DNA from: Mycobacterium dioxanotrophicus
Lineage (GTDB): Bacteria; Actinomycetota; Actinomycetes; Mycobacteriales; Mycobacteriaceae
Length of the DNA stretch: 64,000 nucleotides
NCBI RefSeq assembly: GCF_002157835.1
Contig: NZ_CP020809.1
Coordinates: 6,820,001-6,884,000, forward strand
Reading direction: 5' to 3'
Under the pieces are notes generated by a model. It did no database searches. It worked only from the letters and a program-made list of their open reading frames with translations, and had not been told where the DNA came from. This document shows, in pieces, positions 1 to 10,600 of this stretch. The first letter of the stretch is position 1; every line of letters begins with the position of its first letter. The translations under genes were made by a program, and so were the position numbers.

Positions 1-457
1 ATTTTCTATACGGCGGTATACGGCGCGGCCGGCGAGATCGTCCCGGTCCCGACGACCGGCAGAGCGAGAGTGGACCGCCGGTGCTGCGGAACAAGGAATC
101 GGAAGACGACGGGGTCCGTGACGGCCGACGGCAGGTAGTTGTGGCGACGAAGATATGAACCCGCAACAGCGCATGACTTCCCGGCATCCGCCAGGCCCGA
201 CATCACGGAACGAACCCGCCATCCTCAGGTGTCGCTGTTTGCTGTGCGCGGCGATTCCGACAGAGACGCGCGTTCAAGACCACCTGCAAATTTCCTGTGA
301 GTTTGCTTGACGTTTGCTTCTTGACCGGGCGTCGCGGGGCCTCCTAGCATGGCAAGCGCCTCGTCCAGCGGGTCTGCACACTCGCAGTGGACACCGGCAT
401 CGAAGATGCAGCTGTAGCTGGGGGGCACCGGCACAGCAACGGCGAAGGCCGCGACCC
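1..457. other. Stretch without a convincing gene, downstream of eccE3
   Basis: I see no gene I can support here. Frame 1 of the plus strand is open from the window edge to about position 138 and could be the tail of a gene starting outside, but it does not look like a known family. A 66-codon minus-strand frame (6-206) has an arginine-rich composition and no recognisable motif. A short direct repeat, TATACGGCG, lies at 7-15 and 17-25. The last bases form the distal arm of the hairpin that ends eccE3. Confidence 0.4.
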
Positions 458-472
458 TCAGGTCGTGGCCTT
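445..472 (-). terminator. Hairpin with the eccE3 stop codon in its loop
   Basis: AAGGCCGCGACC (445-456) and GGTCGTGGCCTT (461-472) pair at 11 of 12 positions around a four-base loop that contains the TGA stop of eccE3. It is a strong GC stem at the 3' end of an 11-gene operon, so a terminator or mRNA-stabilising end is likely. On the minus-strand transcript no U-tract follows, which is common for mycobacterial terminators but makes the call tentative. A T-rich run does follow on the plus strand. Confidence 0.45.
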
Positions 473-1396
473 TTCCTTTGTCGCAGGGGCGAGCACGTCA
501 GGTTCGACCACCGGACCCTCGAACAGCACGTCGAGAGCGTCGACCGGCCGGTCATCCAACCGATCCGGTGACAGTGGGCTCAGCGCCCGCAGGGCAGGGC
601 GGTGCCGTCCCCGCTGCGGGATGAGTCCCGGGACCGGGGCCTTGGCGCCGGGACGCTCGTCGGTGTGCACCGCGCAGCCGACGACGAGCTGTGGCTGCGA
701 CGGTTCTCCGGTGAACTCCAGCACGGTCCAGATCTGCCGGGCCGGCAGCCCGCGCACCGCCGCAAGGGTGTCGGCCAGTGAGTCAGTGACCGCGACACCG
801 TAGGCCGCGGCGAATCCTGATTCGTCCTTGACCCCGCGCCACGTCTCCTTCGCCGGGTCCGGCAAGGGGGTGTCGACCCCGTCGACGACGGTGACGGTCC
901 AGCCGTTCTCGCGGAGGTGGTCGGCCAGCCGACGGCCTACCACTTCAGCGGTGTCGCGCAGCGGAATCCGCGATGAACGGGCCTGCAGCGCGGCGAGGTT
1001 GTCGGTCGCGGCCACGGTCAAGCTGATCCAGCTGCGCCGGGTGCCGTCCATGTCGCGGTGGGTGACCCGCACCTTGTCGCACCGGATGCCGTAGCGGTTC
1101 AGGTAACCGACGACGATCGGCAGCTGCGCCTCGGCGGCGGGGTCGACGCGTAGCACGACGGTCTCGACTGTGGGAGAGAAACCGCTGTCTCCCTTGTTCT
1201 TCGACAGATTGCGCCACCACATCGTCAGCAGTCGAGCGATCCGAGTGCTCAGGAACAACCCGCCCCACCAGGCGATCAGCACCAGGACCGCAGCGACGGA
1301 GACGCCGAGCACCCAGCGTTCCACCGGGCTCTGCCAGGGGCGGGCCAGCACCGCCGCCACGACGAACAGGGACGCCAACGCGAGGCGGGCGGTCAT
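458..1396 (-). CDS. eccE3: ESX-3 type VII secretion membrane protein EccE3
   Basis: A 312-residue membrane component of the ESX-3 secretion complex, where EccE subunits sit at the periphery of the EccBCDE channel. Two hydrophobic helices lie near the N terminus (about residues 5-20 and 27-49, the second containing LIAWWGG), followed by a soluble cytosolic domain, as in the family. The ATG at 1396 overlaps the mycP3 stop as ATGA. The same frame stays open far upstream, but that extension only mirrors mycP3 and is not used. It is the last gene of the operon, and a hairpin spans its stop codon. Confidence 0.93.
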   Translation of the reverse strand: MTARLALASLFVVAAVLARPWQSPVERWVLGVSVAAVLVLIAWWGGLFLSTRIARLLTMWWRNLSKNKGDSGFSPTVETVVLRVDPAAEAQLPIVVGYLNRYGIRCDKVRVTHRDMDGTRRSWISLTVAATDNLAALQARSSRIPLRDTAEVVGRRLADHLRENGWTVTVVDGVDTPLPDPAKETWRGVKDESGFAAAYGVAVTDSLADTLAAVRGLPARQIWTVLEFTGEPSQPQLVVGCAVHTDERPGAKAPVPGLIPQRGRHRPALRALSPLSPDRLDDRPVDALDVLFEGPVVEPDVLAPATKEKATT

Positions 1397-2766
1397 GTGG
1401 TGTTGTCCTTCCGTCGGTGCGCCACCAGCGCGACCAGAGCTGCGATTGCGAGTACCGCGGTGCCTGCGAACGCGATGGTGCGGGGGGTGTTGTCCCGCGG
1501 TGCGGGTTCTGGAGGAGCGGCAATGGGTTTGGCGACCGGAGCGGCAGGCCCATCGGCCGGGAGGTCGGCAACGTCCCAGGTGAGCGCGGCCACCGGGTCG
1601 ACCCCGCCGGCACCGGTCAGGTTCGACGGCGACCGGGCTGCACCTTGCGCGGTGGCCGTGAGACGGTGCACCACCTGCCGAGCAGTCAAACCCGGATACT
1701 TGCTGCGCACGAGCGCGGCCACCCCGGAGACATACGCACTCGCATAGCTGGTGCCGCTCAACGGGTTCAGCTTGTCCTGTTCGGTGTGCACGGCATTGGC
1801 CAACCCTCCGCCGGGCGCGTTGCTCACGGAGACGATGTTCTCCCCCGGCGCTGCGATGCCCACCCACGGGCCGGCCATCGTGAACCCGGACGGCTGCCCA
1901 CTCGCGGTGAGCGATCCGACCGACAGCACGTACGGCTGCCACCAGGACGGTATCGAAACCGAGGCCACCGCGCCCCAGTTCCGGGGGTCGCCGGTGCCCG
2001 CAGTCGACAGCGGGTTGGATTCGCACGCCGACCCGGTGCTCACCCCGCCGCGGTTGTTGCCCGCGGCAGCGACGATGACCGCGTCCTTCTCGACGGCCGC
2101 ATACCGCAGTGCCGCACCGAGTTCCGTTTGGTCGATGGGCTTGTCGGCGGGCAGGCAGGTGACCACCGAGATGTTGATGACGCGGGCGCCCAGATCGGCC
2201 GCCCGCACCACGGCGCGTGCGAGGGTTGCGACGTCAGCCGTTGCGCGGACGACGGCATCGGTGCCCGGCGTGCGCGGCGCGAACCGTGGTGAGTTCTGCC
2301 GGATCGAGATCAGCCGTGCGGCCGGAGCGACGCCCGAAAAGCCATCGGCCTCAGGCTGTCCGGCTATCAGTCCGGCCACGGCGGTGCCGTGCCCGTCGCA
2401 GTCGGTGAGCCCGTCCGTCGACTCAACGTAGTCCCCGCCGGGCTCGACGTTGGGCAGCCGTGGCCCCGGCTGCACGCCGGTGTCGATCACGGCGACGGTC
2501 TGGCCTTCTCCGCGGCTGTGCTGCCAGGCCCCGGAAAGATTGAGCGCCAACTGGTTTGCGCTGACTGCACCGGGATCACTGCCGGGCAACACCGCGGTCG
2601 TGCTGCACGCGGTGCGCTGCATCATCGGCTGCAGCGGACCGGTGCTGCCCGGTGGTGGGCCGGCCTGCGGATCGACCACCGGTGGGCTGATGGCGCCCGC
2701 GGACGGGCACCCGATCAGCGTCACCAGCGCGGCCACCGCCGCGACGCCGAGGTTCTTGCGGATCAC
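1393..2766 (-). CDS. mycP3: Mycosin MycP3, ESX-3 membrane-anchored subtilisin-like protease
   Basis: A 457-residue serine protease of the peptidase S8 family, needed for the stability and function of type VII systems. An N-terminal signal sequence (residues about 1-25) is followed by the catalytic triad in its usual contexts: Asp95 in VIDTGV, His126 in DGHGTAVAG and Ser340 in SGTSYAS. A proline-rich linker and one C-terminal transmembrane helix (about 431-450) end in a short basic cytosolic tail. The protease domain therefore faces the periplasm. It starts 4 bases after the eccD3 stop and overlaps eccE3 by ATGA. All three catalytic residues are intact. Confidence 0.96.
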   Translation of the reverse strand: MIRKNLGVAAVAALVTLIGCPSAGAISPPVVDPQAGPPPGSTGPLQPMMQRTACSTTAVLPGSDPGAVSANQLALNLSGAWQHSRGEGQTVAVIDTGVQPGPRLPNVEPGGDYVESTDGLTDCDGHGTAVAGLIAGQPEADGFSGVAPAARLISIRQNSPRFAPRTPGTDAVVRATADVATLARAVVRAADLGARVINISVVTCLPADKPIDQTELGAALRYAAVEKDAVIVAAAGNNRGGVSTGSACESNPLSTAGTGDPRNWGAVASVSIPSWWQPYVLSVGSLTASGQPSGFTMAGPWVGIAAPGENIVSVSNAPGGGLANAVHTEQDKLNPLSGTSYASAYVSGVAALVRSKYPGLTARQVVHRLTATAQGAARSPSNLTGAGGVDPVAALTWDVADLPADGPAAPVAKPIAAPPEPAPRDNTPRTIAFAGTAVLAIAALVALVAHRRKDNTT

Positions 2767-2770
2767 TGCG

Positions 2771-4180
2771 TCACCTGTCGAGTACCAGGCTGAACAGCCC
2801 GACCAGATACGCCATCACCGGGATCAGCGAGGCATCGACACCGGTGGCCAGGAACCCGACCAGTCTCCGCATCGGCAGCGAGTAGGTGTCCGGCGACACG
2901 ACCCGTGGGCTGACCGCGGCCACCACCCAGGTCAGCACCAGCACGGCAAGTGCCGCGAGCGCCCACCACGCCGCCTGGTGGCGGCCCTGGCCGGCGAAGG
3001 CCACCAACAACGCCACGACCAGCAGGTATGAGTGCCCGAGCAGCCAGGCTTTGCATCCCGCGGAATCCCAGATGCGGGCGCGCAACGCGGCGCCGACCGC
3101 AGCCGCCACGACGAGATACCAGGCCCACGGCGACGCGGTGGGTGCCGCCACCAGAGCCAGTGATCCGGTCACGCCGAGCAACACGCCCGCGGCGACAACA
3201 CCCGTCTGATGGGACTGGCTCACCCGGACTCGACGCGGCAGGTCGGCCAACACCGACACCGGCAACGCCGACGGAGTCGGGTCGCCGGGAGCGGGAATCA
3301 CCGGCAGCGGGAACCGTGCCCACATGGCCGACAGTTGCGGCGCCTGCACGGTCACCAACAGGCCGACGAGCACCAGGGCACAGCCCAGAACCGTGGCCGA
3401 AAGTTCCCACAGCGACGCGGCGCCGGCGACCAGCAGCACACCCACTCCGGCGACCGCGACGGCGGTGAACACCGCGATACCGCGATCATCGGGCGAACCG
3501 GCCATGCTGATCAACGCCCATGCAGTGACACCGGCAGCGGCCAAAACCACACTGGGCGCACCGAAGCCGCCAGGGACCGCAAGAGCCAGGGTGGCCCCGA
3601 CGGGAAGAAACGCGGTCACCGACAGTGCGGTCGAGAGCACAGGTGCATGCCCGCGGGTGCACAGCGCGGCGAGCGCCGTGCCCACGGCGATGCCCGCCAC
3701 GACGACCAGACCCAGCCACTGGCCGGTGCCGATGCGTTGGGCCACAGCCAGACCCGTTCCGACCAGGATGAGTCCGATCAGTGCCAGCATCGCACCGCGA
3801 GCGATATGCGCAGGGCCCCAAGGCCGCCGGCGCGCGTCGGAGAAGATGACGGCGGCATCGGCGATGTCCTCGACGATGCGTGGCGCGGGCGGACCGGCGG
3901 GAACCGATTGCAGCGCAAGCAGATCACCGTCGGCCACGCCGACAGTGTCCAGCGTGGCGTCGAGGCTGAACGGTGCCCCACCCACCGGAGCAAGGCTCAG
4001 CCGCACCGGGTCCGGCGCTGCTCCGTCCTCGCGCACGGGCAGGACGATCCGTTGAACGGCGGGCAGAATCTCGCGCAGCGGCAGCTCCGACGGCAGTGCC
4101 ATCTCGGTCAGCCGACCACCGTCGTCTCCGGAGGCCAGCACGGCCACCCGGACAATCGGCATCACAGTGTTGTCGGGCAT
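2771..4180 (-). CDS. eccD3: ESX-3 type VII secretion integral membrane protein EccD3
   Basis: A 469-residue polytopic membrane protein. The first ~95 residues form a cytosolic ubiquitin-like domain ([19 protein letters not shown]), and the rest is a series of about eleven hydrophobic helices, matching the family layout in which EccD dimers build the membrane vestibule. The ATG at 4180 gives a 19-base overlap with espG3. A second in-frame start a few codons later would remove most of the overlap. mycP3 follows after 4 bases, so the genes are probably translationally coupled. Confidence 0.95.
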   Translation of the reverse strand: MPDNTVMPIVRVAVLASGDDGGRLTEMALPSELPLREILPAVQRIVLPVREDGAAPDPVRLSLAPVGGAPFSLDATLDTVGVADGDLLALQSVPAGPPAPRIVEDIADAAVIFSDARRRPWGPAHIARGAMLALIGLILVGTGLAVAQRIGTGQWLGLVVVAGIAVGTALAALCTRGHAPVLSTALSVTAFLPVGATLALAVPGGFGAPSVVLAAAGVTAWALISMAGSPDDRGIAVFTAVAVAGVGVLLVAGAASLWELSATVLGCALVLVGLLVTVQAPQLSAMWARFPLPVIPAPGDPTPSALPVSVLADLPRRVRVSQSHQTGVVAAGVLLGVTGSLALVAAPTASPWAWYLVVAAAVGAALRARIWDSAGCKAWLLGHSYLLVVALLVAFAGQGRHQAAWWALAALAVLVLTWVVAAVSPRVVSPDTYSLPMRRLVGFLATGVDASLIPVMAYLVGLFSLVLDR

Positions 4181-5079
4181 TCGTTCTCTCTGGGTCTTTC
4201 TCGATAGGTTGGCGCGGCTTCGTCGAAGTCGCGCGTGAGCGGATGGTCAGGGAACCAACGCCCGCTGGGCAGTGCCGCGATCAGCCGTTCGACCGCGACG
4301 GCGATCGCATCGGCGCTACCCGGGGTGAACGTCGAAATCCATTCCCCGTCAAATGCTTTGGTCGGAGCAATGAGAATACGGCCGGCGCTGGTGTCGACGA
4401 TGCTCACCCCAACGTCGGTGGTCACGCGGTGGCCGTCGCAGTGTTCACCCGCAACGATCTCGACATAGGTACGCCTGCCTTCGAACACCGACTCCACCAC
4501 GGCGTGCGCCGACCGTGGGATTCCCAGGAATCCCAGTATCTCGGCCAGCGGCGTGCCCGAGCGGATCTGTTCGTCGGCACGGGCACCCGCTGCCGCCGGC
4601 ATCGCGAACTCCTCGAAGATCGCCGGTTTACGGTGTGCCAGTCCGGCGGTCAGTACCGGCACCAACGCATGCGGATGGCTGATGTCGAGTTCGGTGAAGG
4701 TGACCAGCTGCGCGTTGCGCAACACCACGACGCTGCGCCCGTCGCGGTGTTCATCGGCTCCTCGTGCAAGCGCTCGTCGGCGGGCCACGATACCGCGCAA
4801 CAGGTCACCCGGTCCCGAGACAAACCTCAGGTCGAGCCACTGGACCGGCCGACAGGCCAACCGAACCCATTGGGCCACTTCAGTTCTGACCTCGCCATCC
4901 GCACCCAACACACCCATCCGGGTCAGCTCGGCGGTCTGCTCGGCGACAAACGCCGGGCGCTGCGCCGGGTCGCTGTACGGCGGCGTGATCGCCAGCACCC
5001 AGGGGTACGCCCCGGCGCCGAGCGCGTCGGCGAGATACCAGGCCTGCTCGGTGGTCAGCTCGACGGCGTTAGCGACCAC
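4162..5079 (-). CDS. espG3: ESX-3 secretion-associated chaperone EspG3
   Basis: A 305-residue cytosolic chaperone that binds the tip of PE-PPE heterodimers of its own ESX system and keeps them soluble before export. The family core is easily read ([61 protein letters not shown]). The start codon is GTG at 5079, because no in-frame ATG lies upstream. It sits between esxH and eccD3, the fixed position of espG3 in mycobacterial ESX-3 loci. Its expected client is the PE5-PPE4 pair encoded in the same operon. Confidence 0.94.
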   Translation of the reverse strand: MVANAVELTTEQAWYLADALGAGAYPWVLAITPPYSDPAQRPAFVAEQTAELTRMGVLGADGEVRTEVAQWVRLACRPVQWLDLRFVSGPGDLLRGIVARRRALARGADEHRDGRSVVVLRNAQLVTFTELDISHPHALVPVLTAGLAHRKPAIFEEFAMPAAAGARADEQIRSGTPLAEILGFLGIPRSAHAVVESVFEGRRTYVEIVAGEHCDGHRVTTDVGVSIVDTSAGRILIAPTKAFDGEWISTFTPGSADAIAVAVERLIAALPSGRWFPDHPLTRDFDEAAPTYRERPRENECPTTL

Positions 5080-5103
5080 TGGACATGCACCGGCGGCCGG
5101 GCA

Positions 5104-5391
5104 TCAGCCCCACTTGGCGCCCTCGGCCTGGTCGCGTGCGCTCATCGACATGGTGTTCATCTCGTGGGTGCCGGCCATCGACCGGTACGCATGAACCAGC
5201 TCCTCCATGGCCTGGTTCCACTGGGCTTGCCAGGCCTGGTACGTCATCCCGGTGTCGCCCTGCCAGGCGCTGGCCAAAGCGGCCTGCTCGCTGGCGATGT
5301 CGGCGCCGACGGCGTGCAGGGCGCCCGAGTAGCCGGTCATCTCGCTGGAGTGCGCGAGCATCGCCGGGTAGTTGTACATGATCTGTGACAT
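5104..5391 (-). CDS. esxH: WXG100 secreted protein EsxH (TB10.4 family)
   Basis: A 95-residue ESX-3 substrate that forms a helical hairpin and dimerises with EsxG. The complex is exported and is linked to siderophore-mediated iron use. The WxG turn is WQGDTG at residues 43-48. Of the metal ligands described for M. tuberculosis EsxH (His14, His70, His76, Glu77), His14 and the His76-Glu77 pair are present. Position 70 is Arg, and a new His lies at 67. It follows esxG by 30 bases and precedes espG3 by 24. Confidence 0.97.
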   Translation of the reverse strand: MSQIMYNYPAMLAHSSEMTGYSGALHAVGADIASEQAALASAWQGDTGMTYQAWQAQWNQAMEELVHAYRSMAGTHEMNTMSMSARDQAEGAKWG

Positions 5392-5421
5392 GAAAACTCC
5401 TGTGACTCTTCGGCTTGGTGA

Positions 5422-5715
5422 TCAGACGGAGGTGTAGGTGCTCGCCGCGGCGGCGTCCTGCGCGACGTAGGTGCTCGCGGCATCGCCCAGGTTCAGCTGT
5501 GCGACGTCCAGCAGGGCGTTCACCTTGGCGGAGACCTCGACGAACCGGGCATGCGCGGCCTGGAAAGCGGCCGACGCCTCACCCATGTGAAATGCCTGGG
5601 CAGACATGGCCGCCTGCTCGGCCTGGGCCATGGTGGTGCGCATCAGCGCGGCCTTGGCCCCGAAGGCGGCCTCGGAGGCAACCAGCTGGGGAATGTGAGC
5701 GTCCAACAGACTCAT
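5422..5715 (-). CDS. esxG: WXG100-family secreted protein EsxG
   Basis: A 97-residue partner of EsxH. As in other EsxG proteins the central WxG is replaced by a degenerate turn (HMGEAS, about residues 43-48). The C-terminal helix ends in AAAASTYTSV after YVAQD, which fits the YxxxD export signal that EsxG-type partners carry. It lies between PPE4 (54 bases upstream) and esxH (30 bases downstream), the invariant ESX-3 order. The pair is made in the cytosol, recognised by EccC3 and secreted as a folded heterodimer. Confidence 0.97.
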   Translation of the reverse strand: MSLLDAHIPQLVASEAAFGAKAALMRTTMAQAEQAAMSAQAFHMGEASAAFQAAHARFVEVSAKVNALLDVAQLNLGDAASTYVAQDAAAASTYTSV

Positions 5716-5769
5716 GGATTTTCCTTTCGTGATGGTGCGTGGTGGTCAGAACATGCGAGTGCGGTGTGA

Positions 5770-7338
5770 TCAGCGGCGCGGACCCCCCTCCGGTGTGTCC
5801 GGGGTATCGCTGGGCTCCCAGCTGCCCGGCAGCATCGGCGCGACAGGACCGTCGCCGAGCCCCGAACCGTCGGAGGCCAGCGTGGTCAACCCGCCGGCGA
5901 CGGCATCGGATCGCGTCGCGGTCCCGGTGAATCCCAGCTGTCCTGCGCCGCGTGTGGAGGCGCTCACGGAGGCCTCGCGCCGCGGATCTGGATCCGGGTC
6001 CGGCTCCTCGTAGTCCATGTAAGCGTCGGCGTAGCCGTAGTCCTCGAGCTCCGCGGCCCGCTTGCGCCGGCGCTTACGCCGTGCCGCCACCGAAGCGGCG
6101 ACTCCTGAGGCAGCGGCCGGGATGCCCGACGCAGGCGCTTGGGCGCTGGTCTTGTCGCGCAACGTCGGCGTGAATCCTTCGCCCGGGTCACCACCGGCCA
6201 CGGCGTACATCGCCAGCGGCGCGGCCGGAGCCGCGGGAGCCGCCGGAGCGCCTGCGGCCGACGCGGCACCGCCCGGCGCACCCGCGGCGCCGGTGGCTGC
6301 GCCACCACCGGACGGCACACCGGCGAGGCTGTACACGTTCGGTTGTTCGGCTCGGGGCTGGGCCGCGTCCTGCGGCGTCTCCTCGGGCGCGACTTCCGGA
6401 GCCGGCTGCATGACGTGATCGATCAGCAGTACCAGCCCGGTGATCCCGAGCGCTGCCAACGCCGGGATCAGGAACGGCGACGCCAGGATCATGCCCCACG
6501 TGGGCCAGCCCACCAGGTTGAAGAACACCTGGTAGGCGACCGCGAACAGGAACGGCCCCCAAGTGGTCAGGGCTCCCGACGGATTGGTCAGGAAATCGGT
6601 GATGAGTTTCCCGAGGTTACCGATGGGATCCTTGAGGAAGTCGATGATCTCCTGCCCGCCCGGGACGTTCTTGAGGTATTGCTCGAGCAGGTCGGACAAC
6701 CAGTCGGAAATGCTCAGGGAGGAACCGGAATCGGTGGCCTGGGCCTGGGTGGCCAGCTGCTGTGCCGTCGCGGCGGCATCCCCGGCCTCGCCCACCCCCG
6801 GCGCCAGCAGCATCGGTGCCGGTGTGCTGGTCGGCACGGCCGCCACCGCGGCACCCGACACGGCCTCGTAGGTGCTCATGGTGGTGGCCGCCTGGATCCA
6901 CATCCTGGCGTAGTCGGCCTCGTTGACGGCGATCGGAATCGTGTTGATACCGAAGAAGTTCGTCGCGATCAGCACGCCGTGGACCACGTGGTTCAGTGCC
7001 AGTTCCGGCAGGGTCGGCATGGCCGCCAACGCGGTGGTGTACGCCGCGGCCGCTGTTTCGTGCTGCACCGCCACGGCGGCACTGTTGGCACTCTGCTGCG
7101 CAAGCCATGCCAGATAGGGCCCGTGCGCGGCGGCATACTGCTCGGCGCTCGGACCTTCCCACGCGCCGGCCTGCACGGCGCTCAGCACACTGGTGAGTTC
7201 AGCTGCCGCAGAGGCGTATTCAGTGCTCAGCGCCTGCCATGCCCCCGCGGCGGCCAGCAGTGGCCCGGGACCGGGACCGCTGGAGAGCAGCGCCGAGTGC
7301 GCCTCGGGTGGCAGGGCCATCCACACGGGGGCTGTCAT
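5770..7338 (-). CDS. ppe4: PPE family protein PPE4 (ESX-3 substrate)
   Basis: A 522-residue protein with the ~180-residue PPE domain: the Pro-Pro-Glu motif is in MALPPEAH near residue 10, and the WxG-like turn is [10 protein letters not shown] near residue 58. A hydrophobic stretch follows (about 260-310). The tail is rich in Ala, Pro and Gly, then basic and acidic, with an RRKRRRKR run and a DPDPDPR run. PPE4 pairs with PE5 and is recognised by EspG3. In M. tuberculosis this pair takes part in iron acquisition. It starts one base after PE5 ends. Confidence 0.94.
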   Translation of the reverse strand: MTAPVWMALPPEAHSALLSSGPGPGPLLAAAGAWQALSTEYASAAAELTSVLSAVQAGAWEGPSAEQYAAAHGPYLAWLAQQSANSAAVAVQHETAAAAYTTALAAMPTLPELALNHVVHGVLIATNFFGINTIPIAVNEADYARMWIQAATTMSTYEAVSGAAVAAVPTSTPAPMLLAPGVGEAGDAAATAQQLATQAQATDSGSSLSISDWLSDLLEQYLKNVPGGQEIIDFLKDPIGNLGKLITDFLTNPSGALTTWGPFLFAVAYQVFFNLVGWPTWGMILASPFLIPALAALGITGLVLLIDHVMQPAPEVAPEETPQDAAQPRAEQPNVYSLAGVPSGGGAATGAAGAPGGAASAAGAPAAPAAPAAPLAMYAVAGGDPGEGFTPTLRDKTSAQAPASGIPAAASGVAASVAARRKRRRKRAAELEDYGYADAYMDYEEPDPDPDPRREASVSASTRGAGQLGFTGTATRSDAVAGGLTTLASDGSGLGDGPVAPMLPGSWEPSDTPDTPEGGPRR

Positions 7339-7339
7339 C

Positions 7340-7651
7340 TCAGATACCGCGGGCGATCAGGTACGACGACGCCGCCATGGCGTCACCGGTCGCGTAGCTC
7401 GCACCGGACTCCCCGACACCGACACCGGACCGGCCGAGTTCCTCGACGCCGTGGGCCGCGACCGCGTTGTGCTCGGCACCGTGGGCGCTGAAACCCGTTG
7501 CGGTCAACAGCGAGACGGGATCGGCGGCAGGCGGAACCACCGCGGAGACCACCGGTGCGGCCGCCGCGTGGGCAGCCGCCAGCCGCCCGGTCAGTGCCTC
7601 CACAGCCGAACTGGCCGCGGTCAACCCTTCCGGGATTACCCGCAATGTCAT
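7340..7651 (-). CDS. pe5: PE family protein PE5 (ESX-3 substrate)
   Basis: A 103-residue protein made of a PE domain only: Pro-Glu in VIPEGL at residues 6-11, two amphipathic helices, and a C-terminal YATGD matching the YxxxD type VII export motif. It overlaps the end of eccC3 by ATGA and is followed after one base by PPE4, so the two are co-translated and form the usual PE-PPE heterodimer. Confidence 0.94.
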   Translation of the reverse strand: MTLRVIPEGLTAASSAVEALTGRLAAAHAAAAPVVSAVVPPAADPVSLLTATGFSAHGAEHNAVAAHGVEELGRSGVGVGESGASYATGDAMAASSYLIARGI

Positions 7652-10600
7652 CGGTATTCCTTTCCTCTGGTGGTGGTTCCGTTGTTCGCCGACAGCGCCG
7701 AATCGGCACCGAACGGGTTGACCAGCTGCACGAATTCGGGGGCGTCCCCGTCACCGAGCAACATGCCGCGTCCCGCGGGGAACCGGGCGAACCGGTGGCC
7801 ACGGATCTTGCCGCTGTCGGCCGGATTACCCGACAACATCAGCGTCGTCGCCTGCAGGTCGTTGAGCCGGCGCAGCAGCGGCGCCGTCATCACCGCGTGC
7901 GCCGATCCGGTGGCCCTGGCCGTCACGATGACCCGCAGCCCGAGGTCCGACGCCTCGGCCAGCAGACCGACGACGTTGGTCCACGGCCGTTGCCCGGCGA
8001 ACGGGCCGCTGACGGCCGGAGCGTCGGGAATCTGGTCGACGTCGTCGACGATCAGGTAATGCGTGTGCCCGGTGTAACCCCATCCACTGAGTTCCTGCGG
8101 ACTCAAACCGGCCGGTGGACGGCGCTTTTCGATGAGGGCCGAGAGTCCCAGCATCGCGGGCAGCACGCGGTCGATGTTCGCGGTGTACTCGTTGTCGGCG
8201 AACAGTGGTTCGTCGACCAGGTGCAGCCTGCGGTCGACCACCGTGAACGCGATCTCGTCGGGCTGCGAGTTCTCCCGGATGGTCCGGATGATGTGCCGCA
8301 GCAGTGTCGTCTTGCCCGACTTGGAGTCGCCGAACACGGTCAGCAGCGGGTTGTTCGCGAAGTCGATGGCGACGGGAGCCAGATCCTCTTCGCGTTGGCC
8401 GATGACCACCGTCTCGGGCGCCGGATACAGCGGCGCCACCGCCGCCGGGGACAGCTCTGCGGGCAGCAGCCGCACCGGTGGGGCGCTGACACCTGGGTGC
8501 CGCGCATTGATGACAGCGATGTCAGTGAGCGACGGCGCCGCGAACAGAAAGTGCTCGGCCGCCATGGTCAGGCCGCGACCGGGCTGGTCGGCCGGCACCG
8601 ATTCCGCGGGGCGGCGCAGGGCACCCACCACGCGCACGATGCTGTCGTGCGCGTCGTGCAGTTTGAGCTCGAGCCGCAGCCCCAGGCCGTCGCGCATCGC
8701 CAGTGGCACCTCGAGCCAGTTCGGCGTCGTGATGACGACGTGGATGCCATAGGCCAGACCGGTGTTGACCAGTTCTGTGACCTTGGCCAGCAACGGGTTA
8801 CGGGTGTTGAACGTGTCGGTGTTGTCACGGCTGAAGGCGTACAGATTGTCGACGACCAGGAAAACGGCACCGTAGCCGTCGGCATACGCGCCCTGCCGGC
8901 TCACCGAAGCCTGCTGCTGCCGCGCCCGCAACAGCTGCTCCAACTCGCCGAAGGTCCGGCGGATCCGCTCGGGCTCCAGCGGCGTGGCGACGCTTCCGAC
9001 ATGGGCCAGGTCCTGCAGGCCGGCCAACTGGCCACCGCCGTAATCAAGGCAGTAGAACGTCACCTCACGCGGCGTATGCAGCGCTGCGGCGGAGAGGATG
9101 AACGTCTGCAGCGCAGTCGATTTACCCGACCTGGGACCGCCATGGATCAACACGTTGGCCGCCGAGGAGTTGGCGTCGAAGACCAGTGCATCGCGCCGCA
9201 TCTCGAACGGCTTGTCGATCTCGCCGAGTGGCCATCGCAGCTGACCGGCGTCGATTCCGGTGCGGGCCAACACATCATCGAGCGGGATGGCCTCATCCAA
9301 CGGCGGCAGCCACAGCTTGGGTGCATGCGGACCGAACTGCGCAAGCTGGTCGCCGATGGTGGTGATCAGCTTGCGTGGTGGCAGTGCGGCGAGCTCGTCT
9401 GTGTCGCCGCCCGTCACCACGACGGTGTCGGGTTCCGGCTCGACGCGGCTGGCGGTGAACAGCGCAGGCTGCGGAAGTGCCCGTACCACAATTGATTTCT
9501 CGACCTTCGGCGGATCGTAGATACCGTCGACGTAGGTGCTGCGGAACTTGATCGGCACCGCACCGGGCGCGGGTACCAGGAAGCCTTCGCCCTTGTGGTC
9601 GCGGCCCGACTCGATGTGGTAGGCGTCCTCGACGCCGATGATCTGGCGCGAGATGCTCGGGCTGGCGACCTTCAGACCGATGCGGTACGAGGTGTTCTTG
9701 TCGATGTCCTTGATCCGGCCGACGTCCAGCGTCTGCGACGCGAACAAGATGTGGATCCGGAACGAACGACCCTTGCGCGCAACATAGTCGAACAGCTCGG
9801 CGTATTCGGGGTGATCGGCGAGCATGAGGGTGAACTCGTCGGCCACCACGAACAACGTCGGCATCGGCGGCAGATCGTGGCCGGCGGCAATCGCAGCCTC
9901 GTACTCGGTCACCGAGTTGAAGGCGCTGTTTTGAACCCGCCGCCCGGCTTCTTTGAGCATCTGCTCACGGCGGGCCACCTCACCGCGCAGCGTATCGGCG
10001 AACCGCTCGGCCAGTGACCGCTTCTCGGCCATGTTCGAGATCACCGCGACGACCTGGGGGAAGTTGCGGAAGATGTCGGCGCCTGCCTCACCCTTGAAGT
10101 CGGCGTAGATCACGATCAGCCGATCCGCAGAGTGGGTTGTCAACAGCGCCAACAGGATCGACATCAGGGTCTGCGACTTGCCGGAACCGGTCATACCGAT
10201 CATCAGCCCGTGCGGGCCCATGCCACCCTCGGCTTCGTCCTTGAGGTCGAAGTACAACGGCTCACCGGTGGCGGTGACGCCGATCGGGACCCGCAACTCT
10301 TCGTCGCGGGGCCGGGGTGCCCAGAGGCCCGCCACATCCAGCGCGGAGGCGTCGGGGATGTCGAGCAGGGTGGTGAACGTGGCACCGCCGGTCGAGGTGG
10401 ACCGCACGTAACCGGGGTTGGAGTCCCACCGCGACAACCGGCGGGCGATATGGGCGGCTTCGGCGGCGGGCATCTTGTCGGCACGGTCGACGTAGGGCTG
10501 CCATCCGTTGCTCTGCCAGCGCTCGATACGGCCGTCGACGATCCGCAGGACGGGCCGTTCGGGGTCCGGATACTGCTCGCGGTTGGGCAGCTCTGCCGAC

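Noticed and set aside
6..206. A 66-codon minus-strand frame at the window edge
   Set aside because: No family resemblance, no ribosome site and no conserved neighbour. GC-rich DNA gives many such frames.
3209..4207. Long plus-strand frames antisense to eccD3 and other ESX-3 genes (also at 6139, 7498, 13283)
   Set aside because: Their composition is rich in Arg, Gly, His and Gln, as expected from the reverse of GC-rich genes, and they lie wholly over well-recognised ESX-3 proteins.
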